Part shown: piece by piece, positions 1 to 9,084 of the stretch
How positions within the stretch are numbered: the stretch's first letter is position 1
Layout: each line of letters opens with the position of its first letter
Assembly (NCBI GenBank): GCA_016204945.1
Contig: JACQJQ010000208.1
Coordinates: 1 to 44,665, forward strand
Direction: 5' to 3'
Origin: Elusimicrobiota bacterium
GTDB taxonomy: Bacteria; Elusimicrobiota; Elusimicrobia; UBA1565; UBA9628
DNA length: 44,665 bases
Translations under genes and position numbers: made by a program
Notes under the pieces: model-generated
What the model was told of the DNA's origin: nothing
The model's database searches: none
Seen by the model: only the letters and a program-made list of their open reading frames with translations

Positions 1-303
1 CCGCCCTACATGGCGCCCGAGCAGGAGCAGGGGACCGTGCGCCGCGAGTCCGACGTGTACGCCCTGGGCGTCTGCCTCTACGAAATGCTGACCGGCCGCC
101 TGCCTTTCGCGGGCGGGGGGGCGGCCATGCTCTTGGACAAGCTCAACGGAAAGCACGTCCCCCCGAGCCGGCGCAACACGGCCCTGCCGGCGGCCCTCGA
201 CGCGGTCATCGCCCGGGTTCTGTGCCCCGATCCGGAGAAGCGCTACCGCACGCCCTCCGAGTTGGTCGCCGCCTTGGACGCGGTCATCGCCCGGGGCGCG
301 TAG
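1..303 (+). CDS. Ser/Thr protein kinase, C-terminal part (5' end outside window)
   Basis: The reading frame is open from base 1 and ends at TAG 301-303, giving the last 100 residues of a Hanks-type kinase. It begins inside the activation segment (PPYMAPEQEQG, the APE motif of subdomain VIII) and continues through DVYALGVCLYEMLTG (subdomain IX) to the C-lobe arginine of RYRTPSE. The tail is closely similar to the C-terminal end of the next gene, so the two are tandem paralogues. Nothing can be said about the sensor part, which lies upstream of the window. The kinase identity is firm; its substrate is unknown. Confidence 0.9.
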   Translation, partial: PPYMAPEQEQGTVRRESDVYALGVCLYEMLTGRLPFAGGGAAMLLDKLNGKHVPPSRRNTALPAALDAVIARVLCPDPEKRYRTPSELVAALDAVIARGA

Positions 304-360
304 GCGCGTTTTAAGCGGTATTTTGAGCCGTTAAAGCTTGGTAAAAACGCTTATCTCGCC

Positions 361-389
361 TTGACAGGACTTCGAGCCCCTTTTACACT
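361..389 (+). promoter_or_regulatory. Sigma-70 promoter of the receptor kinase operon
   Basis: TTGACA at 361-366 is a perfect -35 box, followed by a 17-bp spacer and TACACT at 384-389. The ATG at 396 lies 6 nt after the -10 box, so transcription should start at or next to the initiation codon and give a leaderless mRNA. No Shine-Dalgarno sequence is present. Confidence 0.8.
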
Positions 390-395
390 CAAATC

Positions 396-2918
396 ATGAG
401 CCACAGACCCCCTTTCCTGGTTTTAGCCGTGTCCTTGCTGATTATTCCGGTCCTTTGCATTGGATCCGAACCGATTCATGTTCACCCAACCTCGGAAACC
501 GACGACAAATCGACGGCGTCCAGCGCAGATGTCGGGACGGCGGATCAAATCAAGGATGCGCAGCTTTTGGAGCGTTTTAACGTGGATTACCAGGAAAAGC
601 TGAGCGCCGCTCCGCCGCACATGAGAGGGGTAATCACGGAGATCTACAATCTGACCGTCGCCGATATCAGTGGCGACAAGACCCCTGGGTACCGAGCCAA
701 CCAAATAGAAGTTTTCGGCCGCCTGTTGGATATTCACATACGAGAGTACCAGGCGCTGCAGTCGCTGCGCGGGCAACATTTATCCCGAGCGGAGCTCGCG
801 GCGCGCCGGAAACAAATCCGGGCAGAGAGCAGTGAGGCCATGAGCAAGGTGCCGCCGGGACCCGTCATGGATTCTTTTCACAAGAACTATGTCGTGGCGG
901 TCAAGCACCAACGCGACAGGTATCGCGACCAATGGCAGGGCATGCCCAGCCTCCCGGATTCCGGGCACATCGGCGACATGCTCAAGAACGATCCCGGCAA
1001 CGCGGCCACCTGGACGCTGAGCGCGCAGTCGAGGCTCGGCGCCGGCGACCGCTCCGGCGGCCTGGCCGACCTCAACCGCGCGATCGCCAACGGCGGCACG
1101 GCCGACGCCTACGCCCTGCGCGGCGGCCTGCGCCTGGACGACAGGGATTTCGAGGGGGCCTATCAGGACGCGAAGAAGTCCCTCGAACTCAATCCCGGGG
1201 ACAAGGACGCGATGGGCCTGCTCAAGTCGGCGGAGGGGCGCGTCTCCCCGGAGTTCGCGGCCTCGCTCGCCGCCGGCGGCTCGGGCTCGTCCGCTGAGTC
1301 GGGCGCCTCGGGCGACGGGCGCCGCTCGGCGGGCGGGAGTCACGGCAGCGGTCTTCTTCCCTCGGGCATGACGACCGCGGCGGTCCTGGCCTCGGCGCAG
1401 AAGCTCGACGAGGCGCGGCGCGCCATGGCGCTGGGCGATTTCCAGACGGCCGTCGCCTTGGCCCAGCGGGCGCTCGAGCTCAACCCGGGCAACGCCGCGG
1501 CGCACAATCTCCTGGCGGTCCTCTACGCTCGCGCGGGCGACTACCGGAAGGCGATCGCGTCGGCGGATGCGGGCCTCGCCGTCGCGCCGCGCGACGCGAC
1601 CTTGCTCAACAGCAAGGCCTTCGCGGAGAATCGCTTCAAGCGCTACCGCGACGCGCTCGCCAGCGCCAACGCCGCCATCGAGGCCGGCCCGCGCAATCCG
1701 TACGCCTTCGCCAACCGCGCCTACGCCTTCGGCGGCCTGGGCGATCGGGAGTCGATGCTCGCGGACATCAACCGCGCGGCGGCCATGGATCCTCGCTTCC
1801 AGCAGGCGGCCGCGGACGCGGCGTCTCTGCAACTGCCCTCGAACGCGGACGTCCTGTTCCTGTTTCCCGGGGAGAATTCGGCGGGCCCGGCCTCCGATCC
1901 CGCGCGCGGCAGGCGCTTCGGGCTCGTGGTGGGGGCCGGAATCCTGGGCGGCCTGCTCTTGGGGCTCGGCCTGCTCTCGACCGTGCTGGCCCCGCTCAAG
2001 GACTCGGTGGTGTCGGCCTTCACCAAGGCGACGCGCGGCGGGCCGTCCGTCCGCGCCCTCGAGGAGCCGCCCGCCGCCTCGGCTTCCGCGGGCGTGATCC
2101 GGGGCCAGTACGAGATCCTTCGGCAGATCGGCGCGGGCGGCATGGGCATGGTCTACGAGGGCACCGACCGCTCGCTCGGCCGCCGCGTGGCGATCAAGAA
2201 GATGCGCGAGGAGCTGCGCGTCAACCCGCGGGAGCGCGAGCGCTTCGTCATCGAGGCCAAGACCGTGGCCTCCCTGCACCACGCGAACATCGTGGACATC
2301 TACGCGATCGCCGAGGAGGGCGACGACGTCTATCTCGTCTTCGAGTACGTCGACGGCAAGACCGTGCACGACCTGGTGCAGTCGCGGGGGCGGCTCGCGC
2401 CGGCGGAGGCGCTGCGCGTGGCGTCGGCCATCGGCGAGGCGCTCGCCTACGCCCACTCGCGCGGGGTGGTCCACCGCGACATGAAGCCCTCGAACGTGAT
2501 GCTGAACGGCGAGGGCCAGGTCAAGGTCATGGACTTCGGCATCGCGCGCATGGCCAAGGACGCGCTGACGCGCTACTCGATGACGAACACCGTCGTCGGC
2601 ACGCCGCCCTATATGGCGCCGGAGCAGGAGCAGGGCGTGGTGCGCAAGGAGTCGGACGTGTACTCGCTGGCGATCTGCGCCTATGAGATGCTCACGGGCA
2701 AGCTGCCGTTCATCGGCATCGGCGCGGGGATGCTCATGAACAAGATCAACATGAGCTACATACCGCCCTCGCGCGCGATCGCCGGCCTGCCCGAGGCGCT
2801 CGACGAGGTCTTTCTCAAGGCCTTCAAGGCCGACCCCGATCAGCGCTACCGCGCGCCACAGGAGTTCGTGGCGGCGTTCGGGGCGGCCCTGGGCGGCGCT
2901 CGGGCCAAGAGCGGTTGA
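396..2918 (+). CDS. Membrane receptor Ser/Thr kinase with N-terminal TPR ectodomain
   Basis: The protein has 840 residues. A signal peptide or anchor (about 4-24) is followed by a unique region to about 190 and TPR-like helical repeats at about 200-285 and 331-471. A hydrophobic segment follows at about 508-534, and a complete kinase domain at about 570-835. Catalytic features seen are the glycine loop GAGGMGMVYEG, K601 in VAIKK, HRD with D695, DFG with D713 and APE in YMAPEQEQG. With a cleaved signal peptide, the TPR block would be periplasmic and the kinase cytoplasmic, the reverse order of PknB-type receptors. If the first segment is an anchor, the topology changes. The first ~185 codons are visibly more AT-rich than the rest, which suggests a separately acquired sensor end. 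It heads a run of four closely packed genes. Kinase function is certain; ligand and substrate are unknown. Confidence 0.9.
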   Translation: MSHRPPFLVLAVSLLIIPVLCIGSEPIHVHPTSETDDKSTASSADVGTADQIKDAQLLERFNVDYQEKLSAAPPHMRGVITEIYNLTVADISGDKTPGYRANQIEVFGRLLDIHIREYQALQSLRGQHLSRAELAARRKQIRAESSEAMSKVPPGPVMDSFHKNYVVAVKHQRDRYRDQWQGMPSLPDSGHIGDMLKNDPGNAATWTLSAQSRLGAGDRSGGLADLNRAIANGGTADAYALRGGLRLDDRDFEGAYQDAKKSLELNPGDKDAMGLLKSAEGRVSPEFAASLAAGGSGSSAESGASGDGRRSAGGSHGSGLLPSGMTTAAVLASAQKLDEARRAMALGDFQTAVALAQRALELNPGNAAAHNLLAVLYARAGDYRKAIASADAGLAVAPRDATLLNSKAFAENRFKRYRDALASANAAIEAGPRNPYAFANRAYAFGGLGDRESMLADINRAAAMDPRFQQAAADAASLQLPSNADVLFLFPGENSAGPASDPARGRRFGLVVGAGILGGLLLGLGLLSTVLAPLKDSVVSAFTKATRGGPSVRALEEPPAASASAGVIRGQYEILRQIGAGGMGMVYEGTDRSLGRRVAIKKMREELRVNPRERERFVIEAKTVASLHHANIVDIYAIAEEGDDVYLVFEYVDGKTVHDLVQSRGRLAPAEALRVASAIGEALAYAHSRGVVHRDMKPSNVMLNGEGQVKVMDFGIARMAKDALTRYSMTNTVVGTPPYMAPEQEQGVVRKESDVYSLAICAYEMLTGKLPFIGIGAGMLMNKINMSYIPPSRAIAGLPEALDEVFLKAFKADPDQRYRAPQEFVAAFGAALGGARAKSG

Positions 2919-2922
2919 CGAC

Positions 2923-3915
2923 GTGATGATCGGTCGATTTGTCCTCGCCGTCCTGCTGACCCTTGCCGCGGGCCGCGCCCGCTCGGAGGTTTCCGAGGAC
3001 GCCGAGCGGGGGCGCCGCGGGGTCGCCGGGACCATCGGCGGCGTCGCGGGCAGGCTCGCGTCCGGGGACGTTCCCGGCATCTACTCCGAGCGGGCGCCCG
3101 CGCAGGCGGCCGGCGGCGTCTACGCGGGCGGCGGGTCCGCCCTCGCTCCCGCGCCCGAGATTTCTGTTCCGATTCCCCAAGCCGCGCCGTCCGAGGTCCC
3201 GGTTCCGTTCGCGGAAGACGCGGACGGCCGGCGGAGACACGTCGATGCGATTCTCGGCCTCGTTCGGGGCAACGGCGCGAGCGCGGAGGCCGTCGCCAAC
3301 GCCAAGGCGGTGCTGGAGGGCATGCTGGGCCGCGCCGCTCCCGACGTCCTCCAACGCCTCGCCGGCAACCTGGCGACCGTGGATATCATCCCCAAAGACG
3401 GGAAATTGACCGACCTGCCGGCCTTCCGCTACCTCAAAGGCCGATACACCATGGACGCGCGGGCCTGGGATCAACTGCGCGGCATGGGCTGGACCACCCA
3501 CGACGTCAAGGGTTCCTGCGCTTTCGGGGAAGAGAACATGGTGGGAGGCGGAGGGAGGCAGTTCCCGCGCTATCACCTGCTTCTCCACGAGTTCGGCCAC
3601 ACGGTGCATCGCGGGGGCCTTGCTTATGCGAGCAGCGAGGACAAGGTCCTTGATCGGCTCGGCGTTCGGGGGATCAAGGCGCCGACGGTGGAGGACGTCA
3701 AGGCCGTCTATGTCGAGAGCATGAAGCGCGGGAGCAAGACGGCGCTCGGCGCCTACGCGGATTCCAACGAGGGGGAGATGTTCGCCCAGGGAACCGCGGC
3801 TTTTTTCGACCGGGGCCTGTTTGGCGAGGACGCGGAATTTCTCAGAAAGAAGAACGAGAGGCTCTACGAGCTTCTCCGGGCGATCTACGGCGCGCCGAAG
3901 AGCTTGAAGCCATGA
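2923..3915 (+). CDS. Secreted M34 (anthrax lethal factor-like) zinc metalloprotease
   Basis: The protein has 330 residues with a short signal peptide (hydrophobic 5-17, cleavage near ARS). The C-terminal half carries HEFGH at 222-226 and the string AYADSNEGEMF. In it Y278, N282, E283 and E285 have the same spacing as Y728, N732, E733 and E735 of anthrax lethal factor (zinc ligand E735, catalytic Tyr728). This is the M34/ATLF arrangement also found in Pro-Pro endopeptidases. The first ~130 residues are Ala/Pro/Gly-rich and probably a linker or prodomain. The gene starts 4 nt after the kinase stop and overlaps the lipoprotein gene by ATGA, so it is translated with them. M2 could be the real start. 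The family call rests on motif spacing; the substrate is unknown. No toxin-type delivery domain is visible. Confidence 0.75.
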   Translation: MMIGRFVLAVLLTLAAGRARSEVSEDAERGRRGVAGTIGGVAGRLASGDVPGIYSERAPAQAAGGVYAGGGSALAPAPEISVPIPQAAPSEVPVPFAEDADGRRRHVDAILGLVRGNGASAEAVANAKAVLEGMLGRAAPDVLQRLAGNLATVDIIPKDGKLTDLPAFRYLKGRYTMDARAWDQLRGMGWTTHDVKGSCAFGEENMVGGGGRQFPRYHLLLHEFGHTVHRGGLAYASSEDKVLDRLGVRGIKAPTVEDVKAVYVESMKRGSKTALGAYADSNEGEMFAQGTAAFFDRGLFGEDAEFLRKKNERLYELLRAIYGAPKSLKP

Positions 3916-4235
3916 AGCCCTGGATGGGACTCGCCGTTCTCGTGTTTTTATCCGCCTGCTCCAAATCCGGAACCATGGAGCCCGGCTCGGCCTGGGACGT
4001 CTTCAAGGGCGACAAGAAGGTGCTCGTGATCAAAAATCAGCCGGGCCCCATTCTCAGCACCGCGATCCTGCCACCCGGGGCCGAGCCCGTTCGGCATCGC
4101 TTCATCACGGCCACGGCGGAGGACCCCTTCGAAGAGCACGTCCTGGGGGAACTGTTGGGACAATCCCGAGACTTCGCGCAGTTCGTTTCCCTCCTCGAGC
4201 GGAAAGGCTATCGCTTGGCAAGGCATGAGCCGTAG
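3912..4235 (+). CDS. Small predicted lipoprotein, unknown function
   Basis: The protein has 107 residues. The N-terminus is a type II signal peptide with lipobox LSAC, so Cys16 would be the lipidated residue. The mature part is about 90 residues, with a charged C-terminal half and no domain I recognise. Its ATG overlaps the protease stop (ATGA) and its 3' end overlaps the next gene by 11 bp, so it sits within a translationally coupled run. A membrane-anchored partner or inhibitor of the protease is possible, but this is inference from position only. Confidence 0.75.
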   Translation: MKPWMGLAVLVFLSACSKSGTMEPGSAWDVFKGDKKVLVIKNQPGPILSTAILPPGAEPVRHRFITATAEDPFEEHVLGELLGQSRDFAQFVSLLERKGYRLARHEP

Positions 4236-5982
4236 GTATTGCGCGCCGCTGCTCGCGCTCCTGGCCTTCGCCGCGTCCGCCAATGCCCGGGCGAAGAATC
4301 CGGACGTTTACACGCATTTGACGATCGCCGACGCCGACAGCCTGGATCCGGACTGGGCTTACGACAACCCCAGCAGCCTGGCGATCCAAAACATCTACGA
4401 CGCTCTCTTCGAGTTCGAAAAGGGCTCGACGGAAAGGCTGCTTCCGGTCATCGCCGCGCGGGTGCCGTCGCGGCGCAACGGGCTTCTCTCGGCCGACGGC
4501 CGCACCTACACCATCCCCATCCGCAAAGGCGTGAAATTCCATGACGGAACCCCGTTGACGGCCGAGGACGTCCGCTACTCCTTGCTGCGCTTCCTGCTCA
4601 CGGACCGCGTCGCGGGGCCGTCCGCGCTCCTGCTCGAGCCGCTGTTGGGCTATATTTCGACTCGAGACGGGAAGGGGGTTTTGAAGCCGAGCGCCTTCAA
4701 GGACGCGGAAAAAGCCGTTTCCGTCGATGGAGACAGCGTGGTCCTGCGCCTGCCCCGTCCGTTCGCGCCTTTGCCGGCGATTTTATGCTCCTACGCCCAG
4801 ATCGTGTCGAAATCGTGGGCGGTCAAACACGGCGCCTGGGATGGAAGCGAAGCGAGCTGGGCTAAATTCAACAATCCCGATAAGGGGGACACTCCGTTTC
4901 ATGCCGCGGCCAACGGCAGCGGGCCCTTCAAGCTCGAGCGCTGGGACCGCAAGACCAAGGAGCTGATCTTGACGCGCAACGCCGCTTATTGGAGGTCTCC
5001 GGCGAAGCTGCGCACCGTCGCGATCCGAGCCATCACCGAGTTCGGCACGCGCAAGCTCATGCTGGCGGCCGGCGACGCCGACAGCATCAACGCCGAGCGG
5101 CCGGCGCTGAGCCAGCTGCAGGGCCTTCCCGGCGTCGAGATCATCGACGATTTGCCCACGCTGGAGATGCGGCCGGTCGTGTTCTTCGCCTTCGTCATCA
5201 ATCCGACCGCCAATCCGTATGTCGGATCGGGCCGCCTGGACGGCGACGGCATTCCGGCGGACTTTTTCGCGGATAAGGATGTCCGCAAAGGCTTCGCCTA
5301 CGCTTTCGACTATAAGGGCTACATCCAGGACGTGTTTCGCGGCAAGGGAACCCAGGCCACCGGCTGCATTCCGGCGGCGCTTCCCGGTCACAACGCCAAG
5401 CAGGAGACTTACACGTACGATCTGAAAAAGGCGGAGGCGCACTTCCGCAAGGCCCGGGGAGGGCAGGTCTGGGAGAAGGGCTTTCGATTCTCGTTGGCGT
5501 ATCAATCCGGCAACATTCCCAGCCAGGCCTTGGGGCAGATTCTCAAGCGCAGCGTGGAGAAGCTCAATCCGAAGTTCCGCGTGGACTTGAGGCCGATGGA
5601 TTGGCCCGCGATGCTCGACGCCGCCAACGCGGGCAAGCTGCCGCTGTCCGTCATGGGCTGGGGCGCGGACTACCCCGATCCGCACAACTTCGCCTTCAAC
5701 TTCATGCATTCGAAAGGATCTTTTTCGTCCGTCCTGAAGTACGCCAATGCGAAGGCGGACGAGCTCGTCGAGGCCGCCGTGGCGGCGGCGAACATCGTCA
5801 AACGCAAGGAGCTCTACGCCCGGCTACAGGCGCTGGAGTTCGAGGATGTCCCGCACTTCGTGGTGGTCGATTCGGTCCGTTTCCGCGCGCAGCGCAGCTG
5901 GGTGAAAGGCTGGAAGTTCGGCCCGGTCGATCCGGACGCGCCCTACGGCGGTTTCTTCCGCGAGCTGTCGAAGACGGAGTAG
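4225..5982 (+). CDS. Family 5 extracellular solute-binding protein (DppA/OppA-like)
   Basis: The protein has 585 residues with a Sec signal peptide (about 1-22) and no lipobox, so it should be a soluble periplasmic protein. Family-5 hallmarks are visible: the N-terminal LTIADADSLDPDWAYDN region, the signature YTIPIRKGVKFHDGTPLTAE, FADKDVRKGFAYAFDYK in the middle, and the conserved MGWGADYPDPHNF segment. Such proteins bind oligopeptides, dipeptides or nickel chelates for ABC importers. No permease or ATPase gene is nearby, so it either serves a transporter encoded elsewhere or acts as a sensor subunit. It is the last gene of the kinase operon. Peptides released by the protease two genes upstream would be a natural ligand, but that is inference. 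Confidence 0.9.
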   Translation: MSRRYCAPLLALLAFAASANARAKNPDVYTHLTIADADSLDPDWAYDNPSSLAIQNIYDALFEFEKGSTERLLPVIAARVPSRRNGLLSADGRTYTIPIRKGVKFHDGTPLTAEDVRYSLLRFLLTDRVAGPSALLLEPLLGYISTRDGKGVLKPSAFKDAEKAVSVDGDSVVLRLPRPFAPLPAILCSYAQIVSKSWAVKHGAWDGSEASWAKFNNPDKGDTPFHAAANGSGPFKLERWDRKTKELILTRNAAYWRSPAKLRTVAIRAITEFGTRKLMLAAGDADSINAERPALSQLQGLPGVEIIDDLPTLEMRPVVFFAFVINPTANPYVGSGRLDGDGIPADFFADKDVRKGFAYAFDYKGYIQDVFRGKGTQATGCIPAALPGHNAKQETYTYDLKKAEAHFRKARGGQVWEKGFRFSLAYQSGNIPSQALGQILKRSVEKLNPKFRVDLRPMDWPAMLDAANAGKLPLSVMGWGADYPDPHNFAFNFMHSKGSFSSVLKYANAKADELVEAAVAAANIVKRKELYARLQALEFEDVPHFVVVDSVRFRAQRSWVKGWKFGPVDPDAPYGGFFRELSKTE

Positions 5983-5985
5983 GCC

Positions 5986-6014
5986 TTGCTGCCGGCCCGG
6001 CGGCCTGTTATACT
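5986..6014 (+). promoter_or_regulatory. Sigma-70 promoter of ssrA
   Basis: TTGCTG at 5986-5991, a 17-bp spacer and TATACT at 6009-6014 place the start of transcription near 6021-6023. This agrees with the first base of the mature tmRNA deduced from the acceptor stem. The -35 box begins 4 bases after the stop codon of the binding-protein gene. Confidence 0.8.
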
Positions 6015-6022
6015 AGCTCGTC

Positions 6023-6379
6023 GGGGGTGATCTAGCTTCGACAAGCGTCGTTGAGCCGTCGGCCGCAGGCACGGGTTGGTCAGGGCCCGTTAAAAACCGG
6101 ACCAAACAACAACTGCCAACACTCAGTTGGCTTGGGCTACCGCCTAAACCGCGGTGAGCACACGCTGGTCCTTGACGCCTGCTAGAGGGTCGCCAGTGTA
6201 ATGAGCAGGATGCGGTCCTTCCCCGTTATTCCGTGGGCGGGGGGCCTAAGACCGAACGGAGTTAGCCCGGGGAGCACGCGTCCATCGGTTTTCCCCGGGC
6301 GAAACCAAGGATGGGCTAAGCCTGTAGTGGTCTCGGTCGGCGACGTTTGGACGCGGGTGCAAATCCCGCCACCTCCACC
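6023..6379 (+). ncRNA. ssrA: Transfer-messenger RNA (tmRNA)
   Basis: The acceptor stem GGGGGUG (6023-6029) pairs with CACCUCC (6370-6376) and contains the G3-U70 wobble that alanyl-tRNA synthetase recognises. The T arm is GCGGG-loop-CCCGC just before it. Pseudoknot 1 is clear: ACGGG pairs with CCCGU and UGGUC pairs with GACCA. Ten bases after it a reading frame begins with GCC AAC and ends in TAA, encoding the proposed tag ANTQLAWATA. The tag starts AN as usual but ends ATA rather than the common LAA. The discriminator A6377 is followed by CCG, so the final A of CCA is not encoded and must be added. tmRNA rescues stalled ribosomes with SmpB. The identification is firm; the tag frame is inferred from the pseudoknot spacing. 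Confidence 0.95.
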
Positions 6380-6385
6380 GTTTTA

Positions 6386-7698
6386 ATGGGCGACTCGCAT
6401 TCGAGAGCGGTGACTCTGCTTGGGTCGTACGGGCTCTTCGCGGGGCTGGCGCTGCTCGTCGTGGCCCGCCCCGAGCTCGGCCCCGGGGTCGTCTCCGCCT
6501 GCGGCCTGTGCCTGCTGTGGTCGGATTTGCGGCGGGACGGCGAATCCCCGATCGTCCTCACCTTCCTGGCCACCGTCGTCGCCGTCGTGCTGATGCTCCG
6601 CTCGGACGGCGCCCGCCCGCTTCTCGCGGCCGGCCTTGGCGGCCTCTGGCTCCTGGCCGGAGCGCAGGCCGCGCACCGCGGCCGGCAGTTCGCCGACGAG
6701 CGCGAGACCCTGCTCGAGCAGATGAACCTGCAGGACGGCATCCGCGACGACGAGCGCGACCTGAAGTACTACCGCTCGTACGAGGAGACGGTCGCCGTGG
6801 ACACGCGGCTGCGCCGCGACCTGTCCGACGCGGCCAAGAGCCTGTCGGGCACGCTCGACGGCCACGAGGTTCAGGCGCGCCTGATCACGATCCTATCCGA
6901 GCGCTTTCCGTCCGCGCGCGTGTCCGTCGTGGGCGGCGCGGGCGAGGACCCCCTGCTGCTCGCCGCCCAGCGCCGCCGCGGGCCCATCCTGATCAAGGAC
7001 GCGCGCGCGGAGGCGCAGATCGTTCCGGGCGCGCGCTTCGCCTCGGGGGTGGCGATCCCGCTCAAGGTGATGCGCGAGGCAGCGGGCTTCGTCAAGCTCG
7101 AGAGCGACGCGCCGGGCGCGTTCGGCCCCGACGAGGTCCGCGCCGCGGACCTGTTCGCGACGATGGCCTCGCTCTCGCTCGAGAACATCCGTCTCTACGA
7201 GAGCGTCCATCGCCAGGCGACGCACGACGCGCTGACCCAGCTGCACAGCCACCGCGCGTTCCAGCAGCGCCTGCAGGAGGAGGTGCTGCGCTCGGGCCGC
7301 AGCCAGACGCCGCTGGCCCTGATCATGCTCGACGTGGATCATTTCAAGCGCTACAACGACCAGTTCGGCCACCAGGCCGGCGACCAGCTTCTGCGCACTC
7401 TGTCCGCGATCCTGGCCTCGTTCGCGCGGCCGGTGGATTTCGCCGCGCGCTACGGAGGCGAGGAGTTCGCGCTGATCCTGCCCAATTTCGTGCGTTCGGA
7501 GGCCGTCCAGCTCGCGGAGCGCGTCCGCGCGCGCATCGCCGAGGAGCCCTTCGTCTTCAACGGAGCGCCGACGCGGGCGACGGCGAGCCTCGGCGTGGCG
7601 GCGTTCCCGACCGACGCGACCACGGCGTCCCAGATCGTGCGCGTGGCGGACGAGCGTCTGTACCGCGCCAAGCACGGCGGCCGCAACCAGGTCGTCGG

Positions 7699-7702
<4 letters not shown>
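6386..7702 (+). CDS. Membrane diguanylate cyclase with GAF-like and GGDEF domains (I-site present)
   Basis: The protein has 438 residues when started at ATG 6386; an in-frame earlier start would lie inside the tmRNA and is rejected. Three to four hydrophobic segments (about 5-100) are followed by a charged helical linker, a GAF-like domain (about 150-275) and a GGDEF domain (about 285-435). The active-site motif is GGEEF at 357-361. RPVD at 348-351, five residues before it, is the RxxD inhibitory site that binds product c-di-GMP. The start codon lies only 6 nt after the tmRNA 3' end with no Shine-Dalgarno sequence, so read-through from ssrA is likely. It overlaps the next, paralogous gene by ATGA. 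It should make c-di-GMP from GTP; the signal sensed is unknown. Confidence 0.9.
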
Positions 7703-9003
<1,301 letters not shown>

Positions 9004-9016
9004 CCGGCGCGGGGCC

Positions 9017-9045
9017 TTGACGAATCCGCCCGGCGGACTGATAAT
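9017..9045 (+). promoter_or_regulatory. Promoter of the sppA operon
   Basis: TTGACG at 9017-9022, a 17-bp spacer and GATAAT at 9040-9045. Unlike many promoters here, this one leaves a leader of about 33 nt, and the gene has a good ribosome-binding site (AAGGAG at 9073-9078, 6 nt before ATG 9085). Confidence 0.7.
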
Positions 9046-9084
9046 ACCGGTGATGCCGCCGCCCCGCGCATCAAGGAGCCTCTC

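Noticed and set aside
306-350. Inverted repeat GCGTTTT/AAAACGC between the two kinase genes as a terminator
   Set aside because: The stem is short, the loop is 31 nt and no U-run follows. At best it is a weak structure, so I did not call it.
1-2918. The near-identical kinase tails at 1-303 and 2590-2915 as a DNA repeat or mobile element
   Set aside because: Similarity is at protein level with many silent and some amino-acid differences; tandem paralogous genes explain it.
780-3080. A long open frame on the minus strand across the receptor kinase gene (similar long antisense frames at 14055-15275, 25496-27415 and 29257-31611)
   Set aside because: High GC makes stop codons rare in the complementary frames. 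The translations are Arg/Ala/Gly-rich without motifs, and the sense strand carries recognised proteins.
6201-6385. Open frames inside the tmRNA region, including an N-terminal extension of the first diguanylate cyclase from 6347
   Set aside because: The RNA structure explains this sequence; the cyclase has a proper ATG at 6386 that gives a normal membrane N-terminus.
9053-9084. ATG at 9053 as the sppA start
   Set aside because: It is out of frame with SppA; ATG 9085 has a good AAGGAG 6 nt upstream and gives the expected N-terminus.
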